A DNA stretch of 64,000 nt, from positions 80,460-144,459 of the forward strand of contig JAYFPO010000013.1 of the NCBI GenBank assembly GCA_034927685.1. The letters are read 5' to 3'. Positions 25,907 through 39,112 of the stretch are shown piece by piece (the first letter of the stretch is position 1; the number at the start of each line of letters is the position of its first letter). Both the position numbers and the translations under genes were made by a program. This DNA is from RGIG3159 sp034927685. GTDB taxonomy: Bacteria > Bacillota > Clostridia > Oscillospirales > Oscillospiraceae. Under the pieces are notes generated by a model. That model worked only from the letters and a program-made list of their open reading frames with translations, had not been told where the DNA came from and did no database searches.

Positions 25907-27238
25907 ATGGCAAAACCTCTGGTTGCCATCGTGGGCAGGCCCAATGTGGGCAAGTCCATGCTGTTCAATAAGCTGACTGGCCAGCGAACCGCCATTGTCG
26001 AGGATTCGCCGGGCGTGACCCGGGATCGGATTTACGGCGACTGCGAGTGGAATGGCCGCGAATTTTCTCTGATCGACACCGGTGGCATTGAGCCGGCCGC
26101 CGATTCGGAAATTTTGCTTTTCATGCGCCGGCAGGCCGAAATCGCCATTGAAACCGCAGACGTCATCGTCATGGTGACCGATGTCCGCATCGGCGTCACG
26201 GCGGCCGACCAGGAGGTGGCCGCGCTGCTGCTGCGCAGCAAAAAGCCGGTCTGCCTGGCCGTCAACAAGTGCGACAGCATCGGCCCGGTCAACCCCGATA
26301 TTTACGAGTTTTACGCCCTTGGACTCGGCGACCCCATCGAGGTCTCCGCGGTTCACGGTCATGGCACCGGCGATCTGCTGGATTTCTGCACGGCTCACTT
26401 CCCGCCAAAATCCGATGAGGAAAATGACGAGGATACCATCAAGGTTGCCATCGTCGGCAAGCCCAACGTCGGCAAATCCAGTCTGCTCAACCGCATTCTC
26501 GGCATTGAGCGCGTCATTGTCTCTGAAGTGGCGGGTACCACCCGCGACGCCATCGACAGCAAGTTTGAAAATCAGTACGGAACCTACTGCTTCATCGACA
26601 CGGCGGGAATGCGCCGCAAGTCCCGCGTGGACGAAGCCATCGAACGATACAGCAACATGCGCGCCGTGTCCGCCATTGAACGGGCGGACGTATGCCTGAT
26701 CCTGATCGATGCCTGCGAAGGCGTGACTGAGCAGGACACCAAAATCGCCGGACTGGCCCACGAGGCCGGAAAGGCCTCCATCATCGTGGTCAACAAATGG
26801 GACCTGGTGGAAAAAGAAACCAACACCATGGACAAGATGACAGAGGATATCCGTCGGGATCTGAGCTTCATGCCTTATGCACCGGTACTGTTTCTCTCCG
26901 CGCTGACGGGTCAGCGGGTGGACAAGCTCTACGAGATGATTAATATGGTGAACAGGCAGAGCTGCATGCGAATCACCACCGGTATGCTCAACAATATTCT
27001 GGCCGACGCGACCGCACGGGTGCAGCCGCCCACCGACAAGGGCAGGCGGCTCAAAATCTATTATATGACGCAGATTTCCGTCAAACCGCCCCACTTTGTG
27101 GTGTTCTGTAATGACGCGCGTCTGTTCCACTTCTCCTACCAGCGTTATCTGGAAAATCAGATCCGCGCCGTGTTCGGCCTGCAGGGGACGCCCATTGTGT
27201 TAACGATCCGGCAAAAAGGCGATCAGGAAGACAACTGA
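25907..27238 (+). CDS. der: ribosome biogenesis GTPase Der (EngA)
   Basis: Tandem-GTPase assembly factor of the 50S subunit, 443 residues. The first G domain has GRPNVGKS (residues 10-17) and a switch region around DTGGIE; the second has GKPNVGKSS and DTAGMRRKSRV; a KH-like C-terminal domain with QISVKPPHFVVFCN follows. The ATG at 25907 has a strong AAAGGAGG site; a much longer open frame that starts before rpmF is an artefact. Its stop overlaps the start of the GIY-YIG gene (TGATG). Confidence 0.97.
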   Translation: MAKPLVAIVGRPNVGKSMLFNKLTGQRTAIVEDSPGVTRDRIYGDCEWNGREFSLIDTGGIEPAADSEILLFMRRQAEIAIETADVIVMVTDVRIGVTAADQEVAALLLRSKKPVCLAVNKCDSIGPVNPDIYEFYALGLGDPIEVSAVHGHGTGDLLDFCTAHFPPKSDEENDEDTIKVAIVGKPNVGKSSLLNRILGIERVIVSEVAGTTRDAIDSKFENQYGTYCFIDTAGMRRKSRVDEAIERYSNMRAVSAIERADVCLILIDACEGVTEQDTKIAGLAHEAGKASIIVVNKWDLVEKETNTMDKMTEDIRRDLSFMPYAPVLFLSALTGQRVDKLYEMINMVNRQSCMRITTGMLNNILADATARVQPPTDKGRRLKIYYMTQISVKPPHFVVFCNDARLFHFSYQRYLENQIRAVFGLQGTPIVLTIRQKGDQEDN

Positions 27239-27516
27239 TGGGCGGCGGGAACTACACCTATATTCTCGAGTGTGCCGACGGCAGCCTCTACACCGGCTGG
27301 ACCAACGACCTGGCAAAACGACTGGCGGCCCACAATCGTGGGGCCGCCAGTAAATACACGCGCCCAAGACGCCCGGTCACGCTCTTTTATTATGAGGAGT
27401 ACCAGACGAAGGAAGAGGCGATGCGCCGCGAGGTCGCCATCAAACGGCTGACGCGCCAGGAAAAGCTGGCGCTCCGGCCCGACGAGTGTCGCAAAGGTGA
27501 ACCAGTGCTCAAATAG
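27238..27516 (+). CDS. GIY-YIG nuclease-domain protein (UPF0213/YhbQ-like)
   Basis: A 92-residue stand-alone GIY-YIG domain. The motif appears as YIL and YTG (residues 8-20), followed by the catalytic-type Arg in NDLAKRLAAHN and a Glu in the FYYEEYQTKEEA stretch. Family members are small nucleases of uncertain role in DNA repair. Translation is probably coupled to der through a one-base overlap. A strong terminator follows. Confidence 0.9.
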   Translation: MGGGNYTYILECADGSLYTGWTNDLAKRLAAHNRGAASKYTRPRRPVTLFYYEEYQTKEEAMRREVAIKRLTRQEKLALRPDECRKGEPVLK

Positions 27517-27523
27517 CGAGGTC

Positions 27524-28711
27524 TCAGACAGTCCGCCGGGAGGCGGGCTGTTTTTTGCGCAGGACCAGCATGACAATCGCGGCGCCAACACAGGCAAACA
27601 GAAACCCTGTGAACGTCATCGCGCGTACAGAAAAGTTCTGGATCAGCCGACCACCCAGATAGTTGCCGAGGCTGGTCCCCAGGGTGAAAATGGCAACGGA
27701 GACGGACTGTCCCTTTACCATATCGCTTTCCGCGATTTCCTCGCTGGAAAAGAGCACGATGGACGGCGCGTAGAGGCCGTAGGTGACGGCTTGCAGCAAC
27801 TGAGCCAGATACACGAACATTACGCTGGAGGCCAGATGAAACAGGAGTGCCTTGACGACAAAGCAGACCGCAGTGACCTTCAGCCAGCCGCATGTGCTGA
27901 GCAGACGGCGAAATCGGTCGTAGAACAAGATCGCGAAAAACTCGGCGATATTGGCAATTAACAGCGCAGTGCCGACACTGGAACTGCCACCGCCAACGCG
28001 CTCCATCATATTGATGAGATAGGTTTCCGTCATCATATGGAAGGTTGCGACAAAGAAGAAGCCCACTAGCACCAGCGTATAGCGGCCATAACGGTGCAGA
28101 AACTGCGGCAGCGAACAGGGCTGGGTGTTTTGCCTGACAGCCCCGCCGGGCCGCATCCGTGGGAGCAAAAAAAGCGCGCAGAGCAGCAGCGCGAGAAACG
28201 CAGCGCAAACCAGCATCAGACTGTCCACGCCACAGAGGTCCGCGGCATAGCCGACGCCGAACGAAGTCAGCGCAAAAAGAAGCGTGCCGACAGCCCGCGA
28301 AATCCCAAAATTCAGCGGAATCCCATGATGCTGGCAATAGTCCGCGACGGAATTGATGAGCGGCTCCAGCAGATGCACCAGAATGGAGGCCACGAAAAAC
28401 GTCATGAGCAGCGCACTGCCCGTGAACCGAAAAAACGACATGGCGCAAACGCCCAGAAGCGCCAGACCCGCGATCAGCAGCAGATAGGACCGCAGCGAGA
28501 CGCGGGTCGACCGGTCCACCGCCGACGCCAGCACCGGCTGGATCAGGGCCGAGACAATGGTAATCAGCGCAAGCAGCACGCCGATTTCAGACGTGCGATA
28601 CCCCTTCCCCTGCAGGTAGACCGCCGCAAACGTGACGATGGGACAGAGCGCAGCCCAGAAAAAGCCGTGAACGCCGGCATATCTGGCCGTGATGGATTTT
28701 TTTTGTTCCAT
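27524..28711 (-). CDS. MFS transporter
   Basis: A 395-residue multi-pass membrane protein with twelve hydrophobic segments and a central cytoplasmic loop near 185-210, as in the major facilitator superfamily; it looks like the MFS_1-like/LacY-type oligosaccharide:H+ symporter or nucleoside permease branch (FGISRAVGTLLFAL segment). The substrate is unknown. The ATG at 28711 has GGGGAGG about 11 bases upstream. The rpmB terminator ends only about 20 bases before the start, so expression may depend on read-through from rpmB. The far end overlaps the terminator of the convergent operon. Confidence 0.85.
   Translation of the reverse strand: MEQKKSITARYAGVHGFFWAALCPIVTFAAVYLQGKGYRTSEIGVLLALITIVSALIQPVLASAVDRSTRVSLRSYLLLIAGLALLGVCAMSFFRFTGSALLMTFFVASILVHLLEPLINSVADYCQHHGIPLNFGISRAVGTLLFALTSFGVGYAADLCGVDSLMLVCAAFLALLLCALFLLPRMRPGGAVRQNTQPCSLPQFLHRYGRYTLVLVGFFFVATFHMMTETYLINMMERVGGGSSSVGTALLIANIAEFFAILFYDRFRRLLSTCGWLKVTAVCFVVKALLFHLASSVMFVYLAQLLQAVTYGLYAPSIVLFSSEEIAESDMVKGQSVSVAIFTLGTSLGNYLGGRLIQNFSVRAMTFTGFLFACVGAAIVMLVLRKKQPASRRTV
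27529..27556 (+). terminator. terminator of the der/GIY-YIG operon
   Basis: CAGTCCGCC/GGCGGGCTG stem with a four-base loop, then six T. The stem overlaps the last codons of the opposing MFS gene. Confidence 0.9.
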
Positions 28712-28729
28712 CGCAACATAACCTCCCCG

Positions 28730-28760
28730 GAAAAGAAAAAAGACAGGCGCAAAGCCTGCC
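28730..28760 (-). terminator. terminator after rpmB
   Basis: Minus strand GGCAGGC/GCCTGTC stem (28754-28760 with 28742-28748) followed by TTTTTTCTTTT. It stands between rpmB and the MFS gene. Confidence 0.88.
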
Positions 28761-28781
28761 TCTTTCGGGTTTTTTCAAGCA

Positions 28782-28970
28782 TCAGACAGCGCGTTCAACC
28801 TTACCGGAACGCAAACATCTCGTACAGACGTAAACATGGCGCGGAGTACCGTCAACAACTGCCTTCACGCGCTTCACATTGGGCTTCCAGGTTCGATTGG
28901 AACGCCTGTGGGAATGGGAGACCTTGATGCCAAACGTCACACCTTTGCCGCAAATATCGCACTTTGCCAT
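28782..28970 (-). CDS. rpmB: 50S ribosomal protein L28
   Basis: A 62-residue large-subunit protein. The sequence starts MAKCDICGKGVTFG and holds SHSHRRSNRTWKPN; paired cysteines at 4 and 7 and in VCTRCLRSGK mark the zinc-binding form. The ATG at 28970 follows GAGGAGG; the frame is open for 49 codons further, into its own promoter, and that extension is rejected. Monocistronic apart from possible read-through into the MFS gene. Confidence 0.97.
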   Translation of the reverse strand: MAKCDICGKGVTFGIKVSHSHRRSNRTWKPNVKRVKAVVDGTPRHVYVCTRCLRSGKVERAV

Positions 28971-29031
28971 TTGCTGCACCTCCTCGCCATAACAAAATCT
29001 TGGAACGATAGCGTCTAACACGCCGAAAAAC

Positions 29032-29060
29032 ATCATACCAAATATCGGCACAAATTGCAA
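29032..29060 (-). promoter_or_regulatory. SigA promoter of rpmB
   Basis: Minus strand TTGCAA (29055-29060), 17 bases, TATGAT (29032-29037). Confidence 0.8.
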
Positions 29061-29093
29061 GAGGAAAAAACATATTTTAAAAAAGAATTTGGA

Positions 29094-29122
29094 TTGATAA
29101 TCGAAGCCGGGTGCCATATAAT
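29094..29122 (+). promoter_or_regulatory. SigA promoter of hprK
   Basis: TTGATA (29094-29099), 17 bases, TATAAT (29117-29122). Divergent from the rpmB promoter. Confidence 0.85.
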
Positions 29123-29150
29123 GAGGTTAACACATCGGGGAGGGTTCGCA

Positions 29151-30098
29151 ATGATCTGCACCTATAGCGTTCCGCTGAAAAAACTCGCGGAGGAATTTCA
29201 CCTTCAACCTGTATCTTTATCCACGGATTATGAAAAAATTCACATCACGGTGGAGGACGTCAGCCGCCCCGGGCTGCAAATGGCCGGATTTTTCGACCAC
29301 TTCGAGCCAATGCGGCTGCAGATCATCGGCACCGTCGAGTCCACCTATTTGCATAAGCTCTCGTCGGAAGAGCGGTTCGGCATTTTCGACCAGTTTTTCA
29401 CCTACCGCATTCCCGCGCTGATCGTGGCGCGGAATCTGGACATTGTGCCGGAATGCCTGGAAATGGCCATGCGCTACGACGTCACCGTACTCCGCTGCGC
29501 CGAAACAACTTCCTCCCTGATTTCCAGTCTGATCGCCTACCTGCGGCAGGAGTTGGCCCCGCGTATCACGCGTCACGGTGTCCTGGTGGACGTCTACGGC
29601 GAGGGAATCCTGCTCTACGGTGACAGCGGCATTGGTAAGTCCGAGGCCGCCATCGAGCTCGTCAAGCGCGGACACCGGCTGATCGCCGACGACGCGGTGG
29701 AAATTCGAAAGGTCTCCGACGCGGTGCTGAGCGGCTCTGCGCCGGAGATGATCCGGCACTACATCGAGCTGCGCGGCATCGGCGTCATCAACGTAGCCAA
29801 GCTGTTCGGCATGGGCGCGGTCCGCGACAGCGCGGAGATCGATCTGCTCATCAGCATCGTGCCCTGGAGCCAAGGGGCCAGCTATGACCGAATGGGCCTC
29901 GAAAACCAATATACGGATATTCTCGGAGTGCAGGTGCCGTCCATCACGGTCCCGGTAACGCCGGGCCGAAACCTCGCGGTCATCATCGAGGTGGCGGCCA
30001 TGAACAACCGGCAAAAGAAGATGGGCTACAACGCCGCCGAGGAATTCACGGAACAGATCAATCGGCACTTCGACACAGAAGCATCCAAAATGCTCTGA
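29151..30098 (+). CDS. hprK: HPr kinase/phosphorylase
   Basis: Bifunctional enzyme that phosphorylates Ser46 of HPr and reverses it, setting carbon catabolite repression in Firmicutes. The 315-residue protein has an N-terminal regulatory domain, the P-loop GDSGIGKS at 157-164 and the family signature ELRGIGVINVAKLFG, involved in the phosphorylase reaction. The ATG at 29151 follows GGGGAGGG and lies about 29 bases after the -10; upstream in-frame starts fall inside the promoter. ptsH is not in the window. A 15-bp terminator stem follows. Confidence 0.96.
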   Translation: MICTYSVPLKKLAEEFHLQPVSLSTDYEKIHITVEDVSRPGLQMAGFFDHFEPMRLQIIGTVESTYLHKLSSEERFGIFDQFFTYRIPALIVARNLDIVPECLEMAMRYDVTVLRCAETTSSLISSLIAYLRQELAPRITRHGVLVDVYGEGILLYGDSGIGKSEAAIELVKRGHRLIADDAVEIRKVSDAVLSGSAPEMIRHYIELRGIGVINVAKLFGMGAVRDSAEIDLLISIVPWSQGASYDRMGLENQYTDILGVQVPSITVPVTPGRNLAVIIEVAAMNNRQKKMGYNAAEEFTEQINRHFDTEASKML

Positions 30099-30198
30099 TC
30101 CCATTCCTGCTTGCAACCGCAGCGCGCTTGGCGGCGCGTGCTATGTTCGCGCTTTCAGAAGCGCAGAACCCGTCGCACGCAAAATTCGGCACGCTTCA

Positions 30199-30237
30199 CG
30201 CAATCAACATCGTTGTCACGATGTTGATTGCGTTTTT
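30199..30237 (+). terminator. terminator of hprK
   Basis: A perfect 15-bp stem (30199-30213 with 30218-30232, CGCAATCAACATCGT) with a four-base loop and a T run. Confidence 0.92.
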
Positions 30238-30257
30238 GTGGATATAAAATAACGGGT

Positions 30258-30366
30258 CTGCCGCCAGGTTCGGCGTGCACGAAGATTGGTCCCAGTCGGG
30301 GTAACGATCAGCTGCCTTTACCGGGATCAATCTTCACGCGCTGCTTTGCGGCAGGTCTCTTTTTTT
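30258..30366 (+). other. large imperfect inverted repeat with terminal T7
   Basis: Outer arms CTGCCGC (30258-30264) and GCGGCAG (30348-30354) enclose a 13-position inner stem, GAAGATTGGTCCC (30281-30293) with GGGATCAATCTTC (30323-30335, one wobble). Seven T follow at 30360-30366. No coding capacity and no promoter was recognised, and the hprK terminator lies just before it. It could be a second terminator, a small RNA or the remnant of a mobile miniature element. Confidence 0.5.
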
Positions 30367-30378
30367 CGCCCGCTGTGC

Positions 30379-31722
30379 TTAAAGGATGTTGGTATAGCCC
30401 ATCAGGCGGCGATCCGCCTCGGCGGCGGCCTGCTTGCCGCCGGCAATGGCCAGCACCACCAGTGACGCTCCGCCGCACAGATCTCCCGCCGTCAGGACCT
30501 CCGCGCCGCACTGCCGCAGCGCCTCCGCCGCATGCAGTGCAGATGGCGTACTGCTGGAAAAACCGGAGGCAAGAATCAGCAACTCCGCCTCGCGTTCCCG
30601 TTCCTCCCCGCCGCAAGCCGACACAACGCCCGCGAGCGCCCCGTCCGCGTCGAGACGCAGGTGGGTCACCTGGGTCTCAAATTCCCGAATGTCGCGGCCA
30701 TAGAGCGCTGTGGCCTCTTCGTGGGCATAATCGCCGCCGCCATAGAACGCGGCAGGCTTCCGAATGAGCTGGGCAACCTCTTTGCAGCCCTGCCGCAGGG
30801 CGGTGGCAATACAGTCGGCGGCACTGTCGCCCGCGCCGACGACAACGACGCGTTTCCCCGCCGCCGTGACGGAGAGCGGTGCCTCGCCGAGCAGCGCTCC
30901 GGCGGCCGTCTTCAGATAGTCAAGCGCGTAGCAAACGCCGTGCGCGGCCTTTTCCGGGAACTCCAGCCGCCGGGGCTCCTGTGCGCCGCAGCAGAGCACT
31001 GTGAGATCATACGATTCCGCGAGCGCCTCCGGCGCCACGTCCACGCCCACTTCGCAGCCGGTTCGGAATTCGACGCCCTCCAGCTCCATCAGGCGGACGC
31101 GGCGGCGGACCACCTCCTTCGGCAGCTTCATGTTGGGAATGCCATACGTCAACAGACCGCCGGGCGTTTTGTCCCGCTCAAATACCGTGACGCTATGGCC
31201 TCTTCGGTTCAGGTAATAGGCCGCAGCCAAACCTGCCGGGCCGGACCCCACCACAGCGACGCGCTTGCCCGAGCGGACCTGCGGCGGCTGCGGGGCCATC
31301 AGATCATTGGAAAAAGCGTAGTCGATGATGGCGCGCTCGTTGTCCCGGACCGTAACCGGTTCGCCGTTCATGCCGCAGACACAGGCGCGCTCGCAGAGCG
31401 CCGGGCAGACGCGGCTGGTGAACTCCGGAAAGCAGTTGGTCTTCAGCAGGCGGCTCAGCGCCCGCTCCGGGTTGCCGCGGTAGACAAGATCGTTCCACTC
31501 CGGAATCAGATTGTGCAGCGGGCAGCCAAGCCGCTGTCCGTCAAAGACAATGCCGGCCTGGCAAAACGGTACGCCGCAGTCCATACAGCGGCCGCCCTGC
31601 CGGCGGCGGCTTCGCTCTGAGAGTGCGCCATGAAATTCCTCCCAGTCCCGCACGCGGCTGAGCGGCTCCCGCTGGGGACCCTCCTGTCGCGTATCCTCCA
31701 GAAATCCCGTCGGTTTTCCCAT
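30379..31722 (-). CDS. gltD: glutamate synthase (NADPH) small subunit
   Basis: FAD/iron-sulfur subunit that passes electrons from NADPH to GltB. The 447-residue protein has an N-terminal double 4Fe-4S domain (CMDCGVPFC, GCPLHNLIPEW, CPALCERACVCG), an FAD motif VAVVGSGPAGLAAAYYLNRRG and an NADPH motif VVVVGAGDSAADC. It is about 40 residues shorter than many GltD proteins, mostly in the loop after the NADPH motif, where the family's PEWPRV-type insertion is absent. It follows gltB after one base, so the two subunits are made together. Confidence 0.94.
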   Translation of the reverse strand: MGKPTGFLEDTRQEGPQREPLSRVRDWEEFHGALSERSRRRQGGRCMDCGVPFCQAGIVFDGQRLGCPLHNLIPEWNDLVYRGNPERALSRLLKTNCFPEFTSRVCPALCERACVCGMNGEPVTVRDNERAIIDYAFSNDLMAPQPPQVRSGKRVAVVGSGPAGLAAAYYLNRRGHSVTVFERDKTPGGLLTYGIPNMKLPKEVVRRRVRLMELEGVEFRTGCEVGVDVAPEALAESYDLTVLCCGAQEPRRLEFPEKAAHGVCYALDYLKTAAGALLGEAPLSVTAAGKRVVVVGAGDSAADCIATALRQGCKEVAQLIRKPAAFYGGGDYAHEEATALYGRDIREFETQVTHLRLDADGALAGVVSACGGEEREREAELLILASGFSSSTPSALHAAEALRQCGAEVLTAGDLCGGASLVVLAIAGGKQAAAEADRRLMGYTNIL

Positions 31723-31723
31723 G

Positions 31724-36214
<4,491 letters not shown>

Positions 36215-36301
36215 GGTTCTCTCCTTTGCGCATTTGAATTCCTGCCGCCGCGATGATCCGGCGGCAGTTAATAAATAATTTTCAACGATACTATGAAAAA
36301 A

Positions 36302-36330
36302 ATTATACGTTCCATGCTGTGCATTGTCAA
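36302..36330 (-). promoter_or_regulatory. consensus SigA promoter of gltBD
   Basis: Minus strand TTGACA (36325-36330), 17 bases, TATAAT (36302-36307): a full consensus. I see no clear operator dyad next to it. Confidence 0.92.
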
Positions 36331-36401
36331 TAGAAAATTTCTCGCGGTTTTGTTGATTCTACACTACCATATAAACCAGTTCAGGCCAGAACGACAAAAC
36401 C

Positions 36402-36433
36402 GGCCCCGCCGCATATGAGTTTGCGGCGGGGCC
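36402..36433 (-). terminator. terminator after the APC transporter
   Basis: A perfect 12-bp GC-rich stem (36402-36413 with 36422-36433), then GGTTTTGTCGTT in the minus direction. Confidence 0.85.
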
Positions 36434-36451
36434 AGAATCGAGGCATGCGGG

Positions 36452-37840
36452 TTATGCTTTGCTTTTCTTGTAAAACAGTGCGCCAATCAGCATGATGACG
36501 CCAAAGACGATCAGATACCAGACACAGGCAAAGCCGTGGCCAAGGATCGTCGCGGCCACCATGAACAGGGAGCCAAGGATGGCCAAAATCGGATACACAT
36601 ACCGTTTTGCCACGCTCTCACCCTTGCTTTTTTTCATCCAGGCGACAAAAATCGGGATATAGAGCGCATACATGGTCAGAATCGGCAGCTCCGTCGGGTC
36701 AAAGACAAAGGGGCCGGTCCAGGTCTTCGCCAGATTCGACAGGTAGAAGTACAGTCCCCACCCCGCGCAGAGCACCAGCGCTACGACGCAGGAATTGGCC
36801 GGCATATTGGTCTTGTCGTCAATCTCGGCGAACATCGCCGGCTTTGGGCCATGGCCGCGGACGGCAATGGAATAGAGGCCGCGGACGCTGCCCAGCATCA
36901 GGCCATTCATGGTGCCGATGCAGGAGATTGCGATGAACAGGTTCAAAATATTGCCCAGCACGTTGCCAAATACGTTGGTGAAGGCAACCGTCGCGCCCGA
37001 ATCGATCAGCTCCTGATTGGAGGCGCCGCCCGCAACGCCGACATAGTAGGCGATATAGACCGCCATGATGATGATACCGCCGGCAATCAGTGCCTTCGGC
37101 AGATTCCTCTTGGAATCTATCAGCTCCGCATTGATCGAGGTGGCGATAATCCAGCCCTCATAGGCAAAGGAGGTCGCGCAGACAGCAGCAAACAGTGGAT
37201 TCCCGACCACGTCGCCCACGACCGCAGCCGTTGCGAAATTTCTGGCGATCTGGCCGTTTGCGCAGCCGTAAATGATGCCGACGACCGCCATTAACCCCAG
37301 GGGGATCAGCTTGATGACCGTTGTGCTGACCTGCACCCTGCCGGCCAGCTTCGGGGCCAGCGTGTTGACGGCAAAGGCAAAGCAGAGATAGAACATCATC
37401 AGCGCCATGCACTCGGGACCTACCACGCAGCCGCCCTCCGCCGCTGGAATCAGCAGCGGGAAGTTCGGGTTGACCGAAGTCAGAAAGACCAGCGTGTAGC
37501 GGGCAGAGAGCCATGCCAGGGCGGAGGTCATCGTCGGATAGTAGGCGGTGGTCATAAACCAGCCGACATAATAGGCGTAGCGTCGTCCGAGGGTAGCTTC
37601 CGCGTAATCCACGATCCCGTTGACCTGTTCATATTTCTGGGCCATGGCGGAAAACGCCAGGATGCAGACGATCATGACCGCGCCGCCGATGATCCACGCC
37701 GCAATGCCCATCGGCATATTGCCGCCGGTTTTCATCAGAATTGTCTGGGCCTTAAAAAAGACGCCGCTGCCGATCACAATGCCGACTACCAGGCAGATTG
37801 CCGTAAAGAGGCCGTATTTTCGCTCGAGTTTCTTTCCCAT
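36452..37840 (-). CDS. APC-superfamily amino acid permease
   Basis: A 462-residue membrane transporter with about twelve hydrophobic helices. The N-terminal helix 1 holds GIVIGSGVFFK, the broken-helix substrate motif (G-SG) of the amino acid-polyamine-organocation superfamily, and helix 6 carries SFAYEGW, typical of the LAT/GadC-type branch. Substrate unknown; neutral amino acid exchange is plausible. The ATG at 37840 follows GGAGAGGAG. It is a single-gene unit with its own promoter and terminator, next to but separate from gltBD. Confidence 0.9.
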   Translation of the reverse strand: MGKKLERKYGLFTAICLVVGIVIGSGVFFKAQTILMKTGGNMPMGIAAWIIGGAVMIVCILAFSAMAQKYEQVNGIVDYAEATLGRRYAYYVGWFMTTAYYPTMTSALAWLSARYTLVFLTSVNPNFPLLIPAAEGGCVVGPECMALMMFYLCFAFAVNTLAPKLAGRVQVSTTVIKLIPLGLMAVVGIIYGCANGQIARNFATAAVVGDVVGNPLFAAVCATSFAYEGWIIATSINAELIDSKRNLPKALIAGGIIIMAVYIAYYVGVAGGASNQELIDSGATVAFTNVFGNVLGNILNLFIAISCIGTMNGLMLGSVRGLYSIAVRGHGPKPAMFAEIDDKTNMPANSCVVALVLCAGWGLYFYLSNLAKTWTGPFVFDPTELPILTMYALYIPIFVAWMKKSKGESVAKRYVYPILAILGSLFMVAATILGHGFACVWYLIVFGVIMLIGALFYKKSKA

Positions 37841-37893
37841 TTGGTTTTCTCCTCTCCTGTGCGAATTTATTCTACACAAAATCGCGCTTTGTT

Positions 37894-37921
37894 ATAGTAC
37901 CATGTTCGATGGCTTTGTCAA
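37894..37921 (-). promoter_or_regulatory. SigA promoter of the APC transporter gene
   Basis: Minus strand TTGACA (37916-37921), 16 bases, TACTAT (37894-37899). Confidence 0.75.
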
Positions 37922-37978
37922 GCCGCGATCCACAAATTCATGATTCTGTGTTATTCTGTCGAAGAAAAGGAGCGCTGC

Positions 37979-38037
37979 AAAAACAGGCGCACCGGGAGGT
38001 GCGGACGGTATCCGCGCCTTCCGGTGTGCCTGTTTCC
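37979..38037 (-). terminator. long-stem terminator after mreB
   Basis: AAACAGGCGCACCGG (37981-37995) pairs with CCGGTGTGCCTGTTT (38021-38035) with one wobble; GCGGA/TCCGC (38001-38005 with 38011-38015) closes the inner part. T-rich sequence follows in the minus direction. Flanking GCTGCAAA/TTTGCAGC can extend the structure. Confidence 0.8.
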
Positions 38038-38076
38038 CGGTATGCTGTTTGCAGCGGCCCCGGGGGGGGAATCCGT

Positions 38077-39108
38077 TCAGCTTTTGAGCAGACGGTTTCG
38101 GGAAATATTGATTGGGCCTTCCTGCATATGGTGAATCCATGGCAGGCTTTTCCCACAGCCGTAGGCCACGCAGGAGTCCGCGTCGTCGGCCACCGTGCAG
38201 GGCATCTGTGTCACTTCGGCGATCAACTGATCCATGCCAAGGATCTGGCTGCTTCCACCGGTCAGGACAATGCCGTTGCCGGAAATATCCGCGATCAGCT
38301 CCGGCGAGGTCCGCTCCAGAACCGCTACAATCTCCTCGGCAATTTGCTTTGCCGTGGGCAGCATCGCTTCCAGGACGTCCTGCGCCTGCACGACGATTTC
38401 CCTGGCCAGGCCGGTCTTGACGTCGCGGCCCTTGGCCTGCATGACAAAGCCGTCCTGCCGCGGGTAGACGCATCCGATGGTCATTTTGATCTCCTCCGCC
38501 GTCCCCGTGCCGATGGCCACGCCGAACTGCTTCCGAATATGCCGGACAATCGCCTCGTCGAACGCTTCGCCGCCAACCTGCAGGGAGGAGGATTCCGCCA
38601 CGCCGTTCATACTCAGCACCGCGATATCCGTGGTGCCGCCGCCAATGTCGATGACCATATGGCCATTGGCGCCATCGATGGGAAGCTGCGCGCCAAGGCC
38701 TGCGGCCAGCGGGCCCTCAATCAGATAGACCCGGCGGGCGCCGGCCTCCATCATGGCCTGAAACACAGCCCGTTCTTCCACCTCCGTGATGCCGCTGGGC
38801 ACGCTGACGACGACCCGCGGCTTGACAAAGGAGAACCGAATGACTTTTTTCAGAAATTCCGCCATCATCTTCTGCGTCATATCATAGTCGGAAATCACGC
38901 CGCCGTGCAGCGGGTGCATTGCAACCACGTTGCCTGGCGTTCTCCCCATCATGTTCCGGGCGGCGGCGCCGACCTGCAGGACCTTCCCCGTTGTCTTATC
39001 CACGGCGACCACAGCAGGTTCCCGCAGCACAATTCCCTTCCCCTCCGCATAAATCACCACATTGGAGGTGCCAAGGTCGATTCCGAGGTCTCTTGAAAGT
39101 TTTAACAT
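38077..39108 (-). CDS. mreB: rod shape-determining protein MreB-like
   Basis: Actin-like protein of 343 residues that forms membrane-associated filaments guiding side-wall peptidoglycan synthesis. ATP-binding blocks include GIDLGTSNVVIY, VIDIGGGTTDIAV and LTGGSSQILGMD. The sequence could equally be Mbl or MreBH; mreC and mreD do not follow, which fits the isolated MreB/Mbl paralogues of Firmicutes. It starts four bases after comFC and ends the operon. Confidence 0.92.
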   Translation of the reverse strand: MLKLSRDLGIDLGTSNVVIYAEGKGIVLREPAVVAVDKTTGKVLQVGAAARNMMGRTPGNVVAMHPLHGGVISDYDMTQKMMAEFLKKVIRFSFVKPRVVVSVPSGITEVEERAVFQAMMEAGARRVYLIEGPLAAGLGAQLPIDGANGHMVIDIGGGTTDIAVLSMNGVAESSSLQVGGEAFDEAIVRHIRKQFGVAIGTGTAEEIKMTIGCVYPRQDGFVMQAKGRDVKTGLAREIVVQAQDVLEAMLPTAKQIAEEIVAVLERTSPELIADISGNGIVLTGGSSQILGMDQLIAEVTQMPCTVADDADSCVAYGCGKSLPWIHHMQEGPINISRNRLLKS

Positions 39109-39112
39109 AGCT

